This document shows, piece by piece, positions 1 to 8,938 of a DNA stretch of 64,000 bases. Source of the stretch: CAWGCA01 sp963820955 (lineage in GTDB: Bacteria; Pseudomonadota; Gammaproteobacteria; Chromatiales; Chromatiaceae); NCBI GenBank assembly GCA_963820955.1, contig CAWGCA010000047.1, forward strand, positions 62,001-126,000, given 5' to 3'. Under the pieces are notes generated by a model. The model was not told the origin of the DNA. It ran no database searches and saw only the letters and a list, made by a program, of their open reading frames with translations. The position numbers were made by a program, and so were the translations under genes. The first letter of the stretch is position 1; every line of letters starts with the position of its first letter.

Positions 1-95
1 CTTGAGATTCCCCTAGTCTCCTGGCAAGGTTCAAATGCTAAGGTATATAGGTCAAGCGTATCGATTATTAGATGATGAGAACATCAGGAGGAAAT

Positions 96-722
96 ATGAG
101 GGGTAAACTTATTCTGGCCATGGTTTTAGCGGGCGTTGTCAGCGGAGTCGCGACGGCCAGGCCTTATGATTCAACCGGGTATGCACCCTATGGGGTCGAG
201 CAACAGGTTAAGAAGCGGGGGCCGTCGGCCATCCTTAAGCGTGGCCTGGATAGATTGATTGCCTTTGCAGGTCAGGACAGCCGACCATCCAAGAAACAGG
301 TCGCTGGATTTTTAGATCAAGAGATCGCGCCATATTTTGATTTTGCGTACATGGCTCGATGGGTGGCCGGTCGGACCTGGCGGAGCATGACCCCAGCCCA
401 TAGAGTGCGGCTCGAGCAGCGGTTACAGCGTGATTTTTTGGGTACCCTGGCTCAACGACTCACCAGTTTTAGCGGGCAACAGGTGCGGGTTTTACGTCCC
501 CGGATGAGAGAAGGCAACGAGGTTGATGTTGCGGTTGCGGTTCAGAATCCCGGTGGCTACCCGGCACGGTTGAATTTTCGTTTTTATCGGTCTAACGATG
601 GTTGGAAGGTATTCGATGTTTCCGCCAACGGCAACAGTGCAGTTGCCTATTACCGCCAGAATTTTAGACAAATGATGCGGCGGGGGATGGTCACAGGCCC
701 AGGGTTTACCGGTGGACGTTAG
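96..722 (+). CDS. MlaC/Ttg2D-family periplasmic phospholipid-binding protein
   Basis: Encodes 208 residues from the ATG at 96. An upstream in-frame ATG at 72 is less likely, because AGGAGG at 86-91 sits just before the ATG at 96. The first 20 or so residues form a signal peptide (basic start, hydrophobic core, Ala-x-Ala-like end). The rest matches the MlaC/Ttg2D family: a PYFDF segment followed by a WRSMTP stretch, then an alternating beta-rich half. MlaC shuttles phospholipid between the MlaA outer-membrane complex and the MlaFEDB inner-membrane ABC transporter. No mlaE/F/D is visible, but the window starts only 95 bp upstream. The gene stands alone before a terminator. The family call is firm; the substrate is inferred from the family. 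Confidence 0.85.
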   Translation: MRGKLILAMVLAGVVSGVATARPYDSTGYAPYGVEQQVKKRGPSAILKRGLDRLIAFAGQDSRPSKKQVAGFLDQEIAPYFDFAYMARWVAGRTWRSMTPAHRVRLEQRLQRDFLGTLAQRLTSFSGQQVRVLRPRMREGNEVDVAVAVQNPGGYPARLNFRFYRSNDGWKVFDVSANGNSAVAYYRQNFRQMMRRGMVTGPGFTGGR

Positions 723-751
723 TCTCGCTTGAACCGATGTTGTTACCTGCA

Positions 752-781
752 GGGGGCCGGGTTATCCGGACCCCCTTTTTT
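752..781 (+). terminator. Rho-independent terminator after the mlaC-like gene
   Basis: A GC-rich stem of about nine pairs with one bulged A and a GTTAT loop is followed by six T. It lies 30 bp after the stop codon and 18 bp before the next gene, so it separates two transcription units. Confidence 0.8.
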
Positions 782-798
782 ATTCCTCAGGAGTTGAG

Positions 799-1332
799 AT
801 GAGCAAGGAATCCGGGCCGGCCGAGAGCAGTACCCGACGTTTCGGCAAAGGCATGATCGTGGGCGCCTGGGTGTTGCTGCTCGCACTTCTCACGCTGGCT
901 TTTCATTCCATCCTTGAGCGCCAGAAAAATCCAAACAGGACGCCGGTAGGCCAGGTTGATGCGCAAGGCGTACGTCAGGTGGTCCTGGAGCGTAACCGCG
1001 CCGGCCATTACGTCGCGAACGGTTTTATCAATGGATCCCAGGTCACCTTTCTGCTCGATACGGGTGCAACGGATGTAGCAGTGTCAGCGGATTTAGCATC
1101 CCGCCTTGGACTCGAAAAGGGGCTGCCTTTCGTCAGTCAGACAGCCAATGGAACCGTGACCTCCTGGCGTACACATTTAGATGAGGTGCGGATTGGATCA
1201 ATCACGCTTACCGGTATTCGGGCCAGTATTCTGCCCAGTATGACCGGCATGGAGGTGCTGCTGGGTATGAGTTTCCTCAAGCAGCTTGAACTCGTTCAGC
1301 GGGGAGGGACCCTGACGTTACGTCAGTATTGA
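799..1332 (+). CDS. Membrane-anchored retropepsin-like aspartic protease (TIGR02281-type)
   Basis: Encodes 177 residues with a well-placed AGGAG upstream of ATG 799. One hydrophobic segment at about residues 17-37 makes it a type II membrane protein with a periplasmic domain. The domain carries the single aspartic protease signature DTGA with Asp at residue 87, preceded by hydrophobic residues as in clan AA retropepsin-like proteins, and ends with the usual hydrophobic GMSFL element. Such proteins act as homodimers, one Asp per subunit. The substrate is unknown. It sits between a terminator and a convergent HU-like gene. Confidence 0.85.
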   Translation: MSKESGPAESSTRRFGKGMIVGAWVLLLALLTLAFHSILERQKNPNRTPVGQVDAQGVRQVVLERNRAGHYVANGFINGSQVTFLLDTGATDVAVSADLASRLGLEKGLPFVSQTANGTVTSWRTHLDEVRIGSITLTGIRASILPSMTGMEVLLGMSFLKQLELVQRGGTLTLRQY

Positions 1333-1379
1333 TGGGTCGAGCCGAGAAGCGGCGCCGTTAGGCGCCGCCGCCGGCACTA

Positions 1380-1850
1380 TCAGAGCAAGGTATCTTTCAG
1401 CGCCTTAAGAGCGCTTACTTTTATTACCGTGGTGGCAGGTTTGGCTGCGATTTTAATCGCTTCACCGGTGGCAGGATTACGACCCATGCGCGCTTTACGC
1501 GCCGGTTTTTTCACCCGTCGGATCTTGACTCCGGTCTCGGGGATCGAGAAATCACCGGAACCCCGTCGCTGCATGTGGCGTTGGATCAACTTGCCGAGTT
1601 CAGCAAAAACATCTGCAATCTGCTTGCGACTCAAGTCGGTCTGCTCGGCAATCTCCTGAAGGATTTGGGTTTTGGTTTGCCGATTGGCAATGGACCTTAA
1701 CTTTTCCGGTGCAGCGCTGCTAGTTCTTGCTGCAGCTTTCTTTCTGGCGGGGGCGGCTTTTTTGGTTACAACTTTTTTCCTAGCTGTCGGCGCCTTTTTT
1801 ACGCTGGTTTTTTTCGCTGTCTTTTTGGCGGCTTTCTTCTTAACGGCCAT
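1380..1850 (-). CDS. HU-family DNA-binding protein with Lys/Ala-rich N-terminal tail
   Basis: Encodes 156 residues. Residues 1 to about 48 are almost only Lys, Ala, Thr, Arg and Val in AAKK/KKA-type repeats, resembling eukaryotic H1 and bacterial AlgP-like tails. Residues from about 50 to the end form an HU/IHF fold: the helical dimerisation half contains TKTQILQEIAEQT, and the arm carries the conserved RNPATGE motif. A normal HU is about 90 residues, so the tail is an addition. It likely bends and compacts DNA in the nucleoid. The gene is monocistronic and has its own AT-rich upstream region. Confidence 0.88.
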   Translation of the reverse strand: MAVKKKAAKKTAKKTSVKKAPTARKKVVTKKAAPARKKAAARTSSAAPEKLRSIANRQTKTQILQEIAEQTDLSRKQIADVFAELGKLIQRHMQRRGSGDFSIPETGVKIRRVKKPARKARMGRNPATGEAIKIAAKPATTVIKVSALKALKDTLL

Positions 1851-1888
1851 ATAACACTCCTAAGGTTTGGAAGGGAAGGTCCGCGGTA

Positions 1889-1916
1889 AACATAGCATAG
1901 AATTTCATTTTGCCAA
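1889..1916 (-). promoter_or_regulatory. Candidate sigma70 promoter for the HU-like gene
   Basis: On the minus strand TTGGCA (1916-1911) is followed after 16 bp by TATGTT (1894-1889), about 40 bp upstream of the start codon, at the edge of an AT-rich block. It matches consensus at 5/6 and 4/6. It is a pattern match only. Confidence 0.4.
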
Positions 1917-2037
1917 CCAAAAAGTGCTGAAAACACAGGATATTTTAGAAATAATATTAAAAAAGTTAATTTTTTCCAGTTTTTTACGCTATTTTTGAGA
2001 AAACGAGGGGGAAATTAAGTGAGATTTTATGCCCGTT

Positions 2038-3594
2038 TTAAATAGTCGAACAGACTCCACCACGTCGGCTGTCTCCCTTTCCGCTCAGTGTCCCGCGGGC
2101 GTTTGCCATGACGCTATGAGCGCCGCCAAAGAATAGATTTTTTTCCGGCCAAAGGCGGTACTTGGCAAAGGCCTTTTCCAGTAATTCAATCTCCGTTGGT
2201 GCCAAACAGTATTCCACATTTAGCACGCCGGATTCGTAGTGAAGTCGTTCCTGCTCTACTGCCTGATCTATATCCATCTCGTAGTCCAGTAGATTTATCA
2301 GTACTTGAAGTATTGCACTGCGGATTCTGTTCGAGCCTCCAGAGCCGGTAGCGATAATTTGGCCTTTGTTCGAAAATACCAGAGTGGGCGACATCATCGA
2401 CGCGATGCGCCGGTTCTCCGGCCACTGGTGAAAACCATGAGGATTTATGTCTTCTTCTCCCAGCATGTTATTCAAGACGATTCCGGTACCAGGGATGACG
2501 TATCCAGAGCCCTCACCATTGGATAGTGTCATGCTGGCAAAATTGCCTTCCTTGTCTGCAATACTGATCTGGGTGGTTCCTCTGGTGAATGACTGATGTC
2601 TTTTTAGGATATTCCGGTAATAAATGAGGAAGCGGCTGGAAAGGATTTCCTGGCAGGCAGGCTCGTCCAGGTCACGGTCCACGCCTTGTTCCTGCCGCAA
2701 CTGCTGCGTAACCTTTTGTGCCTGAGCGATGCGCACCAAATGCTCAAAACTTCCGGCAGGGAACCGGCTGAGTCGTTCTGGCTCGATCAGTGCCAAGGTA
2801 AATGCGATCAGGGTGCCACCAACGGAAGGGGGAGGATTGGTGAAAAGGCGTGAACCCCGATAGGCCAATTCCAGCGGTTTTCTCTGAACTACCTCATACT
2901 TAGCCAAGTCCTCTTTCCTCAGATATCCCCCTTGCTGTCGACAGGTGCGAATCAGTCGATGCCCCATTTCGCCCAGGTAAAACAACCTTTCATCTTCCCG
3001 CGCCAGCGCTTCGAAGGCATCGGCCATCTCCTGGTGGTATACGACTTCGCCCGCCGTCGCGATGTCTCCCGGGTTTTGTTCACTGGCATGTAACATCAAA
3101 GCGTCCGGACTGGATTTGATGATGGGAGAAACTATGTTCGAGATATAGTGCTGAAAATCGTTGATGGTTACTCCTTGCCTGGCTGCTTGGCAGGCGGGCT
3201 GGATAATAATGTTCAGAGGCAGCCGACACAGGTCACGGTGGACGGAGAAGAGGCCTTTTATCACTCCGGGGGTGGCAATGGATCCCAGTCCGATATGAAA
3301 TTCCTGCTGGGCAGTACCGAAATCAGCCAGAATCGGGTAGAAATCTACCGCCGTTTCCGGTGATTTATGGAGCGGTGTTTGAGTGAAGAAATCATATAGT
3401 ATTGGCGGATTGTCGCTGGTCCGGGCCAGCAGAAAGCCGCCGCCTCCAAGCGAGGCGAGCACGGGCTCTGCAACACAGCTTGCAAAAAGTGCTGCCAAGG
3501 CTGCATCGAAGGCATTTCCTCCCTCGTCCAGGATTGCGATGGCCGCTTGAGCCGTGATTTGATGCCCTGCCGCAACAGTGCCTTTAGTTCCCAT
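2038..3594 (-). CDS. ggt: Gamma-glutamyltransferase family protein without signal peptide
   Basis: Encodes 518 residues. The N-terminal half has the family start (EGGNAFDAALAA, then LGGGGFLL). The autocatalytic cleavage and nucleophile site is seen as TTQ with the first Thr at residue 340, followed by the glycine-rich GEGSGYVIPGTGIVLNN region and a GSGGSNRIRSA substrate loop. In the family the Thr becomes the N-terminus of the small subunit and transfers the gamma-glutamyl group of glutathione. Typical periplasmic enzymes have a leader and about 560-580 residues. This one begins directly at the catalytic fold, so it is either cytosolic or has an unrecognised upstream start. It is monocistronic. 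Confidence 0.85.
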   Translation of the reverse strand: MGTKGTVAAGHQITAQAAIAILDEGGNAFDAALAALFASCVAEPVLASLGGGGFLLARTSDNPPILYDFFTQTPLHKSPETAVDFYPILADFGTAQQEFHIGLGSIATPGVIKGLFSVHRDLCRLPLNIIIQPACQAARQGVTINDFQHYISNIVSPIIKSSPDALMLHASEQNPGDIATAGEVVYHQEMADAFEALAREDERLFYLGEMGHRLIRTCRQQGGYLRKEDLAKYEVVQRKPLELAYRGSRLFTNPPPSVGGTLIAFTLALIEPERLSRFPAGSFEHLVRIAQAQKVTQQLRQEQGVDRDLDEPACQEILSSRFLIYYRNILKRHQSFTRGTTQISIADKEGNFASMTLSNGEGSGYVIPGTGIVLNNMLGEEDINPHGFHQWPENRRIASMMSPTLVFSNKGQIIATGSGGSNRIRSAILQVLINLLDYEMDIDQAVEQERLHYESGVLNVEYCLAPTEIELLEKAFAKYRLWPEKNLFFGGAHSVMANARGTLSGKGDSRRGGVCSTI

Positions 3595-3858
3595 TATTGC
3601 TGCTGTCCAAGAAAAAAGTTCCTGCCATATTTAGCCTTTTCTGGACAAAGTTATCCAGTAAAGGCGTCAGCTGTGATTGAGGTACCAGGTTCCGCTCGTT
3701 TTAAGGTTAAGTTCCACCTCCGAACTGCCGATAAAATCACTGTTTTTCAGATTGAAGCGGATTAGGGTTTTCTTACCGGAATAGTAGTGGGAATCCACCG
3801 TATCTGTCACTCGTGATTATTTTTCAACCCTAGAGATTCCTGTTCAGAGGAAGCCTGA

Positions 3859-6800
3859 ATGGCTGTCGCACCTAAGCAAAAAGGTCTGGAAATACTCCGC
3901 AAGCTCGTGCCGCTCAATACGTTGGCAGAGGGGGATTTGCAGAGTCTGCTGGATAAGATCGCGTTCGAGAAACTGAAAAAGGGCGAGATACTTTTTCGGG
4001 AAGGGGACACAGATAATCAGAACGTTTACCTGCTTTCTGGAAAGGTCGGCCTCCTTTCCGGTCAGCGCGAAGTTGATGCCGTGGTCGCCGGTAGCGATAC
4101 CGCCAAATTTCCACTCGCACATCAGATACCTCGGAAGTTTTCTGTCGTTGCCCGGTCTCGAGCGGAGGTGGTGCGTGTCGATAATCGACTCTTGGGCGAG
4201 CTGATTGCTCGGGTGGGAAGAAGCAGCTACGAGGTGTCCGATCTGGACACGGAGGCGACTGATGACTGGATGAGCCAACTGCTCCAGTTGCGGGTATTTC
4301 AACAGATACCGCCGGAGAATATCCAGCGCGTCATCATGGGCATGGAAGAGATTTACCTCAATCAGGGCGATCTGGTCGTGCAGCAGGGAGAGCATGGTAA
4401 ATATTTGTATCTCATCAACACCGGTTATTGCAGTGTCGCTTGTGAAAAAAAAGAGGGTGGAAAGCCGGAAGAGGTCGCCAGGCTGGGTCCGGGAGATACC
4501 TTTGGTGAAGAGGCGTTGCTGTCGGACGCGCCCCGTGCATGTACGGTTTCAATGCTGACCGACGGTCTGCTGCTGACGCTGAAGAAAAAAGATTTCCTGC
4601 AATACGTGAAGGACCCTATTTCAAGGGAACTCGATTACCAACAGGCCCTGTCAGAGGTGGAGAAAGGGAGTCTTTGGCTAGATGTACGGCCACCGGAAGT
4701 GTTCGAGGAGAACCACCTTCCTGACAGTATCAATCTGCCACTGAGTTCGTTGCGCTACCAGCTTTCCAGTCTCGATTCGGAACGCTCTTATATAGTCTAT
4801 TGTGATGACGGTCGACAGAGTGGAACCGCAGCTTATCTGCTGTATGAACAGGGCTTCCACGTTTCGGTGTTGACGGGTGGAGTCAAGTCGATCGAAGTCA
4901 AAATGCCACGGCAAGGGGAGTCGGGGGCGGACATAATCCGGCTGCGGCCGGATCAGGAAACCGATCCTCAGGAGCAACCCGGACCTCAGGAGCAACCCGG
5001 ACCTCAGGAGCAACCCGAATCTCAGGAGCAACCCGAATCTCAGGGAGACATAGAGCCCAGGGAGGAGGTTGCAGGTAACATTGCGACCTCAGAAATCGAG
5101 AAGTTGCAGCGGCGGTTGATTAAGACAGAACGCCAATCCGAGGATCAGATCAAGCGATCCAGCCAGCTGAAACAGGCACTGGACAAGGTTAAGGGGCAGC
5201 TTTCCCACGTCGAGAAGAAACGTATCGAAATTGAGGAGAAATACCATAGGCTGCAGGGTGATGCCGGACAGCTTCGGGAATTACTGGAGCAGAAGGAAGG
5301 AGAGTTAATAGAGCTGCAAGACCAAGCGACACAGGTTGAGGTGTTGAGTACCGACAAGGCAGTTGCTGAATCGCGTCTAAGGGAGCTTGAAAGCGAAGTC
5401 TCAATGCTCCTGCAAAAAGTGGAGAAGACGGAGCAGAGAGAGCAGAAAACCGAAACTCGATTGGTTGAGGCTGGCGCCAGATACGAGGAGCAGATCAAGC
5501 ATGCAGAAGAAAACGAGGAGGTACTGAGAAAAGAGCTGACTGCGGCGGATGAGAAGGTCAACGCACTGCATTTGAAACTGACTGCCCTGGAGAGCAGCAG
5601 CAACGAGCAGTCGGAGCAGCATCGGCGGGAGAGGGAGGCACTGCAGGAGGCGATAGAGCAGCAAAAGACGGCGCAGACCGAGGCGGCGCAGCAATCTGCG
5701 ATAGTGCAAAGAGAAAAAGAGCAGGCCGATCAGGAATTGACGGCGATGCGGGAGCAGTTGGCCGGTTTGGAGTCAAAGTTGTCCGGGCAGGAGAGTGCCG
5801 GTAACGCCCAGGCGGAGCAGCATAGGCAGGTAGTAACAGACCTGCAGGGCATGATCGAACAGCAAAAGAGGGAGCAGGCCGAAGCGGCGGAGAAATTCGC
5901 GATCCTGCAAAGAGAAAAAAAGCAGGCCGATCAGGAGCTGACGGCGACGCGGGAGCAGTTGGCCAAGTTGGAGTCGAAATTATCAGGCCAGGAGAGTGTC
6001 GGCAACACCCAGGTGGAGCAGCATCGACAGGAACTGACAGCACTGCAGGGCACGATCGATCTGCAGCAGAGGGAGCAGGCTGAGACAGCACAGCTACTTG
6101 AGAACCTGCAAAGAGAAAAAGAACAGGCCGATCAGGAGCTGATGAGCACACGAGAGCAGCTGGTCCAGCTGGAATCGAAACTGATTGCTCAGGAGTCAGC
6201 TCGAGACGAGCAGGATGCGGGGCTGCAACAGATACTGACAGATCTGCGGCTAGAAAAAGATCGGCTGGGACAAGAACTGGACAGTGCGAAGCGGCAGGTC
6301 GGTGCACTCAATGAGAGCCTTGCCGCAATGGAGAGCAATGGGAGCGAACAAGAGAATAGGTCCCGCAAAGAACTGCAGTCGTTGCAGCAGGCGCTGGATG
6401 AGCAAAAGGTAAGTGCCGAAAAGCAGTTGGAGGCAGTGAGAGCGAATCAACGTGCGACCGAGGCGGAGTTGGCCAGAACGCGCGAGAAACAGTGTTTTCT
6501 GCAGAACGAACTGGATGCACTGGCGGGTGGTGATACGCAACAGGGCGTCAAACTCCAGCAAGAGGTTGACGGTTTACGGGAGGAATTGGAGAAAACCAGA
6601 TATCAGCTCAGCGTTGCCGAGGAAAAAGTCGATACCCTTGGGCCGGAAAGCGGTCGATTGCTAGAGGAGCTGGAAAAGACCACCAACGAGCTCGTGACGG
6701 TCAAGGGGGTGATCGGAGAGAAGGATGTTCAAGTCGGTGAGCAGTTACAAGAGTTGGCGCGGGTCAACGAAAAACTTGAGGCTCAGAAGCAAAGCTCGGA

Positions 6801-8925
6801 AGAAGAGATCAGGTCGTTACGCCAGGAACTCAGAGAACTAGCCGACGCCAGGGAAGCAGTGGACGACCAGATGAAACGTCAGCGCGGCCAGTTGGAAGCG
6901 CTGAAATCCGGCGGTGGTGATATCAAGGCGCTACAGGCGGAGTTAGAGACGTTGACCGACGCCTTGGAGGAGTCCGACAAGGTCTACGACGAGGTGGTGA
7001 AACGTGCTGAACAGGCGCAGGCCGAGCGCGATCAGCAGGTAGCACGGGTCGTGCAGTTGGAAGACGAGCTCAAGTCCCTGCGTCAATCGGCGCCCGCTTC
7101 AGGCGGCGGCGCCGAGGTTGAAGAGGCGAGGCGTGAAAAGGAGGAGGCGGAAGCCCAGCTGGAGGTATTGAAAAAAGAGCTTAGCGCGCTGCATGCCAGG
7201 ATCGAACAGCAGGCAGAAGATCTGCGCATGGCCCAGGCCAAAACCGGGGATGAAGAGGCCGCACTGAGCAGCGAACTACTGCTGGTTCGGGAACAGGCCG
7301 AATCAGAGGTGGCTCGATTGCGCCGCGAGTTGGAGCAGGCCAATGATCGACTTTCAGCCCGGACGGACTCAGAGAGTCTGAAGGAGGGCAACGCCGATCA
7401 GTGGAATAAGCTGGAAGAGTTACGCATGGAGCTCAAGGAGAAGGAATTGCGTGGCGCCGCAGAGGCGGCCGAGAACGAGGCTTTACGCAAAGAACTGGCA
7501 GAGCTTCAGGCCCACCTGGCGGGACACAAACAGGAACTCACTGAGTCCAGCCACGAACACAACAGGTTGTTTGAAGAAGTCGAAGGTCGAAACAGCGAAA
7601 TCGATCGACTGAAGCAAGCACTGGATATTGCCACGGTAGAGGCGGAAGAGGCGGATTTCCGCCGCGAGGAGGCAGAAGCTGCTCGTAAGCAGGTGGAGGA
7701 GGCCCTTTATCAGGCGCAGCAAGACCTAGAGACTCAGCGGAACCGAGAGTTGGTCAAAGGCGAAATTCACGCATCGTCAAACGGTTTGCAGATTACCGAG
7801 CGCACGACCGAACGCGCGGGTAGAAAGGTCTTCATGGGCGCAGTCGCTGGGGCCCTGCTGGCATTCGGAGTTGCAGATGGGCTCTCTATCCTGGGTGGAA
7901 AAGGTGAAATCGTATCAAGTCTGCTGGGTGAGGAGTGGTTGCAGCAGTTGATTCAGCGTTCACGCGGCCTTATGTCACCGGACGAAACACACAATTCACC
8001 CGAAGGTGGGGGTGTGGACGACATAAAAACCGATTCGGTAAAGCCGGATGTCGAGGTCGTCGAGGAGGGACGGAAGGCTGCAAAGGCAATACCAGACGCG
8101 GCACCCGTGTCAGTGGCGCAGGCCTCCAGCTCTTCACGACCCGATTCGCAACCCCGCAAACCAGAATCATCTGACGCGCATCACGCCTCGGCTGCAGCCA
8201 CTCTCCGTGATCGGCTGACCAACGGTGACTTGGGACCGGCGATGGTGTACATCCGCGGCGGAAAGTTTACCATGGGCGGCGAACTCACACCGCTTGCCCA
8301 GGACGAACAGCCGGCTCATTCAGTGGTATTGAAGAGTTTTGCCATTGGACGATTCGAAGTGACATTCGATGAATATTTGGAATTTGCGATGGCAACGGGA
8401 AGAGACGCACCGGGCGACGAGGGATGGGGCAGTGGCCGCCGACCGGTGATCAATGTGAGCTGGGAAGATGCTGTAGCCTACACTGAATGGCTCTCCGAAC
8501 AGACCGGCAGGTCGTATCGGCTTCCTACCGAGGCGGAGTGGGAATACGCTGCAACCGGCGGTGCCGATACTTACTACTGGTGGGGCTATGCACTGGGCGA
8601 GGGGCGGGCCAACTGTTTTAACTGCGGCAGTCAATGGGACGGTGCTTCCAGCGCACCGGTAGGCAGCTTTGAGGCCAACGCCTATGGTCTACATAACACT
8701 GCAGGAAATGTCATGGAGTGGGTAGAGGACTGTTATTACGGCAATTACCTGGGTGCGCCAGCAGATGGAAGCGCCTGGGCGGATGCCGAGTGCCGCGATC
8801 GGGTCGTCCGTGGCGGTGCCTTCAACAAACCGGGGGATGCCTTGCGCGCTACCAGGCGTTCGAGACAGGATGCGCAAGCCAGATTGTCCGCGCTTGGGTT
8901 CCGGGTCGTTAGAGAAGTCAATTAA
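3859..8925 (+). CDS. Giant fusion: two cNMP-binding domains, rhodanese, long coiled coil, membrane segment, FGE/SUMF1-like domain
   Basis: Encodes 1688 residues, with AGAGGA seven bases before ATG 3859. In order: cyclic-nucleotide-binding folds at about 14-115 and 145-255 (the second with the conserved PGDTFGE-ALL-PRACTV phosphate-binding cassette); a rhodanese domain at about 262-350 with a Cys-containing loop YCDDGRQSG; a Pro/Gln repeat linker at about 369-396; a charged coiled coil from about 405 to 1290; one hydrophobic segment at about 1324-1345; a low-complexity stretch; and a formylglycine-generating-enzyme-like fold at about 1455-1685 (GGKFTMGG, RLPTEAEWEYA, GNVMEWVED, ALGFRVV). The C-terminal fold lacks the cysteine pair of true FGE, so it is more likely a binding module. 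Topology suggests a cytosolic N-terminal sensor and coiled coil with the C-terminal fold across the membrane. The function is unknown. Two genes follow in a tight run. Confidence 0.9.
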   Translation: MAVAPKQKGLEILRKLVPLNTLAEGDLQSLLDKIAFEKLKKGEILFREGDTDNQNVYLLSGKVGLLSGQREVDAVVAGSDTAKFPLAHQIPRKFSVVARSRAEVVRVDNRLLGELIARVGRSSYEVSDLDTEATDDWMSQLLQLRVFQQIPPENIQRVIMGMEEIYLNQGDLVVQQGEHGKYLYLINTGYCSVACEKKEGGKPEEVARLGPGDTFGEEALLSDAPRACTVSMLTDGLLLTLKKKDFLQYVKDPISRELDYQQALSEVEKGSLWLDVRPPEVFEENHLPDSINLPLSSLRYQLSSLDSERSYIVYCDDGRQSGTAAYLLYEQGFHVSVLTGGVKSIEVKMPRQGESGADIIRLRPDQETDPQEQPGPQEQPGPQEQPESQEQPESQGDIEPREEVAGNIATSEIEKLQRRLIKTERQSEDQIKRSSQLKQALDKVKGQLSHVEKKRIEIEEKYHRLQGDAGQLRELLEQKEGELIELQDQATQVEVLSTDKAVAESRLRELESEVSMLLQKVEKTEQREQKTETRLVEAGARYEEQIKHAEENEEVLRKELTAADEKVNALHLKLTALESSSNEQSEQHRREREALQEAIEQQKTAQTEAAQQSAIVQREKEQADQELTAMREQLAGLESKLSGQESAGNAQAEQHRQVVTDLQGMIEQQKREQAEAAEKFAILQREKKQADQELTATREQLAKLESKLSGQESVGNTQVEQHRQELTALQGTIDLQQREQAETAQLLENLQREKEQADQELMSTREQLVQLESKLIAQESARDEQDAGLQQILTDLRLEKDRLGQELDSAKRQVGALNESLAAMESNGSEQENRSRKELQSLQQALDEQKVSAEKQLEAVRANQRATEAELARTREKQCFLQNELDALAGGDTQQGVKLQQEVDGLREELEKTRYQLSVAEEKVDTLGPESGRLLEELEKTTNELVTVKGVIGEKDVQVGEQLQELARVNEKLEAQKQSSEEEIRSLRQELRELADAREAVDDQMKRQRGQLEALKSGGGDIKALQAELETLTDALEESDKVYDEVVKRAEQAQAERDQQVARVVQLEDELKSLRQSAPASGGGAEVEEARREKEEAEAQLEVLKKELSALHARIEQQAEDLRMAQAKTGDEEAALSSELLLVREQAESEVARLRRELEQANDRLSARTDSESLKEGNADQWNKLEELRMELKEKELRGAAEAAENEALRKELAELQAHLAGHKQELTESSHEHNRLFEEVEGRNSEIDRLKQALDIATVEAEEADFRREEAEAARKQVEEALYQAQQDLETQRNRELVKGEIHASSNGLQITERTTERAGRKVFMGAVAGALLAFGVADGLSILGGKGEIVSSLLGEEWLQQLIQRSRGLMSPDETHNSPEGGGVDDIKTDSVKPDVEVVEEGRKAAKAIPDAAPVSVAQASSSSRPDSQPRKPESSDAHHASAAATLRDRLTNGDLGPAMVYIRGGKFTMGGELTPLAQDEQPAHSVVLKSFAIGRFEVTFDEYLEFAMATGRDAPGDEGWGSGRRPVINVSWEDAVAYTEWLSEQTGRSYRLPTEAEWEYAATGGADTYYWWGYALGEGRANCFNCGSQWDGASSAPVGSFEANAYGLHNTAGNVMEWVEDCYYGNYLGAPADGSAWADAECRDRVVRGGAFNKPGDALRATRRSRQDAQARLSALGFRVVREVN
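4963..5046 (+). repeat. 18-bp tandem repeat encoding a Pro/Gln/Glu linker
   Basis: Four full copies and one partial copy of an 18-bp unit (core CTCAGGAGCAACCC) lie in frame within the giant fusion gene. They encode PQEQPG or PESQEQ-type hexapeptides between the rhodanese domain and the coiled coil. Copies differ at only two or three bases, so copy number may vary between strains. Confidence 0.9.
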
Positions 8926-8938
8926 CCCGCTGCCAGCG

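Noticed and set aside
1349..1368. Perfect 8-bp GCGGCGCC hairpin between the protease and HU-like genes as a terminator
   Set aside because: No T-run on either strand; it may still act as a weak bidirectional terminator, but I cannot support it.
5145..7391. Several minus-strand reading frames inside the coiled-coil part of the giant fusion
   Set aside because: Low-complexity Leu/Ser/Arg-rich frames that mirror Glu/Gln/Lys-rich codons of the sense strand; no start signals or homology.
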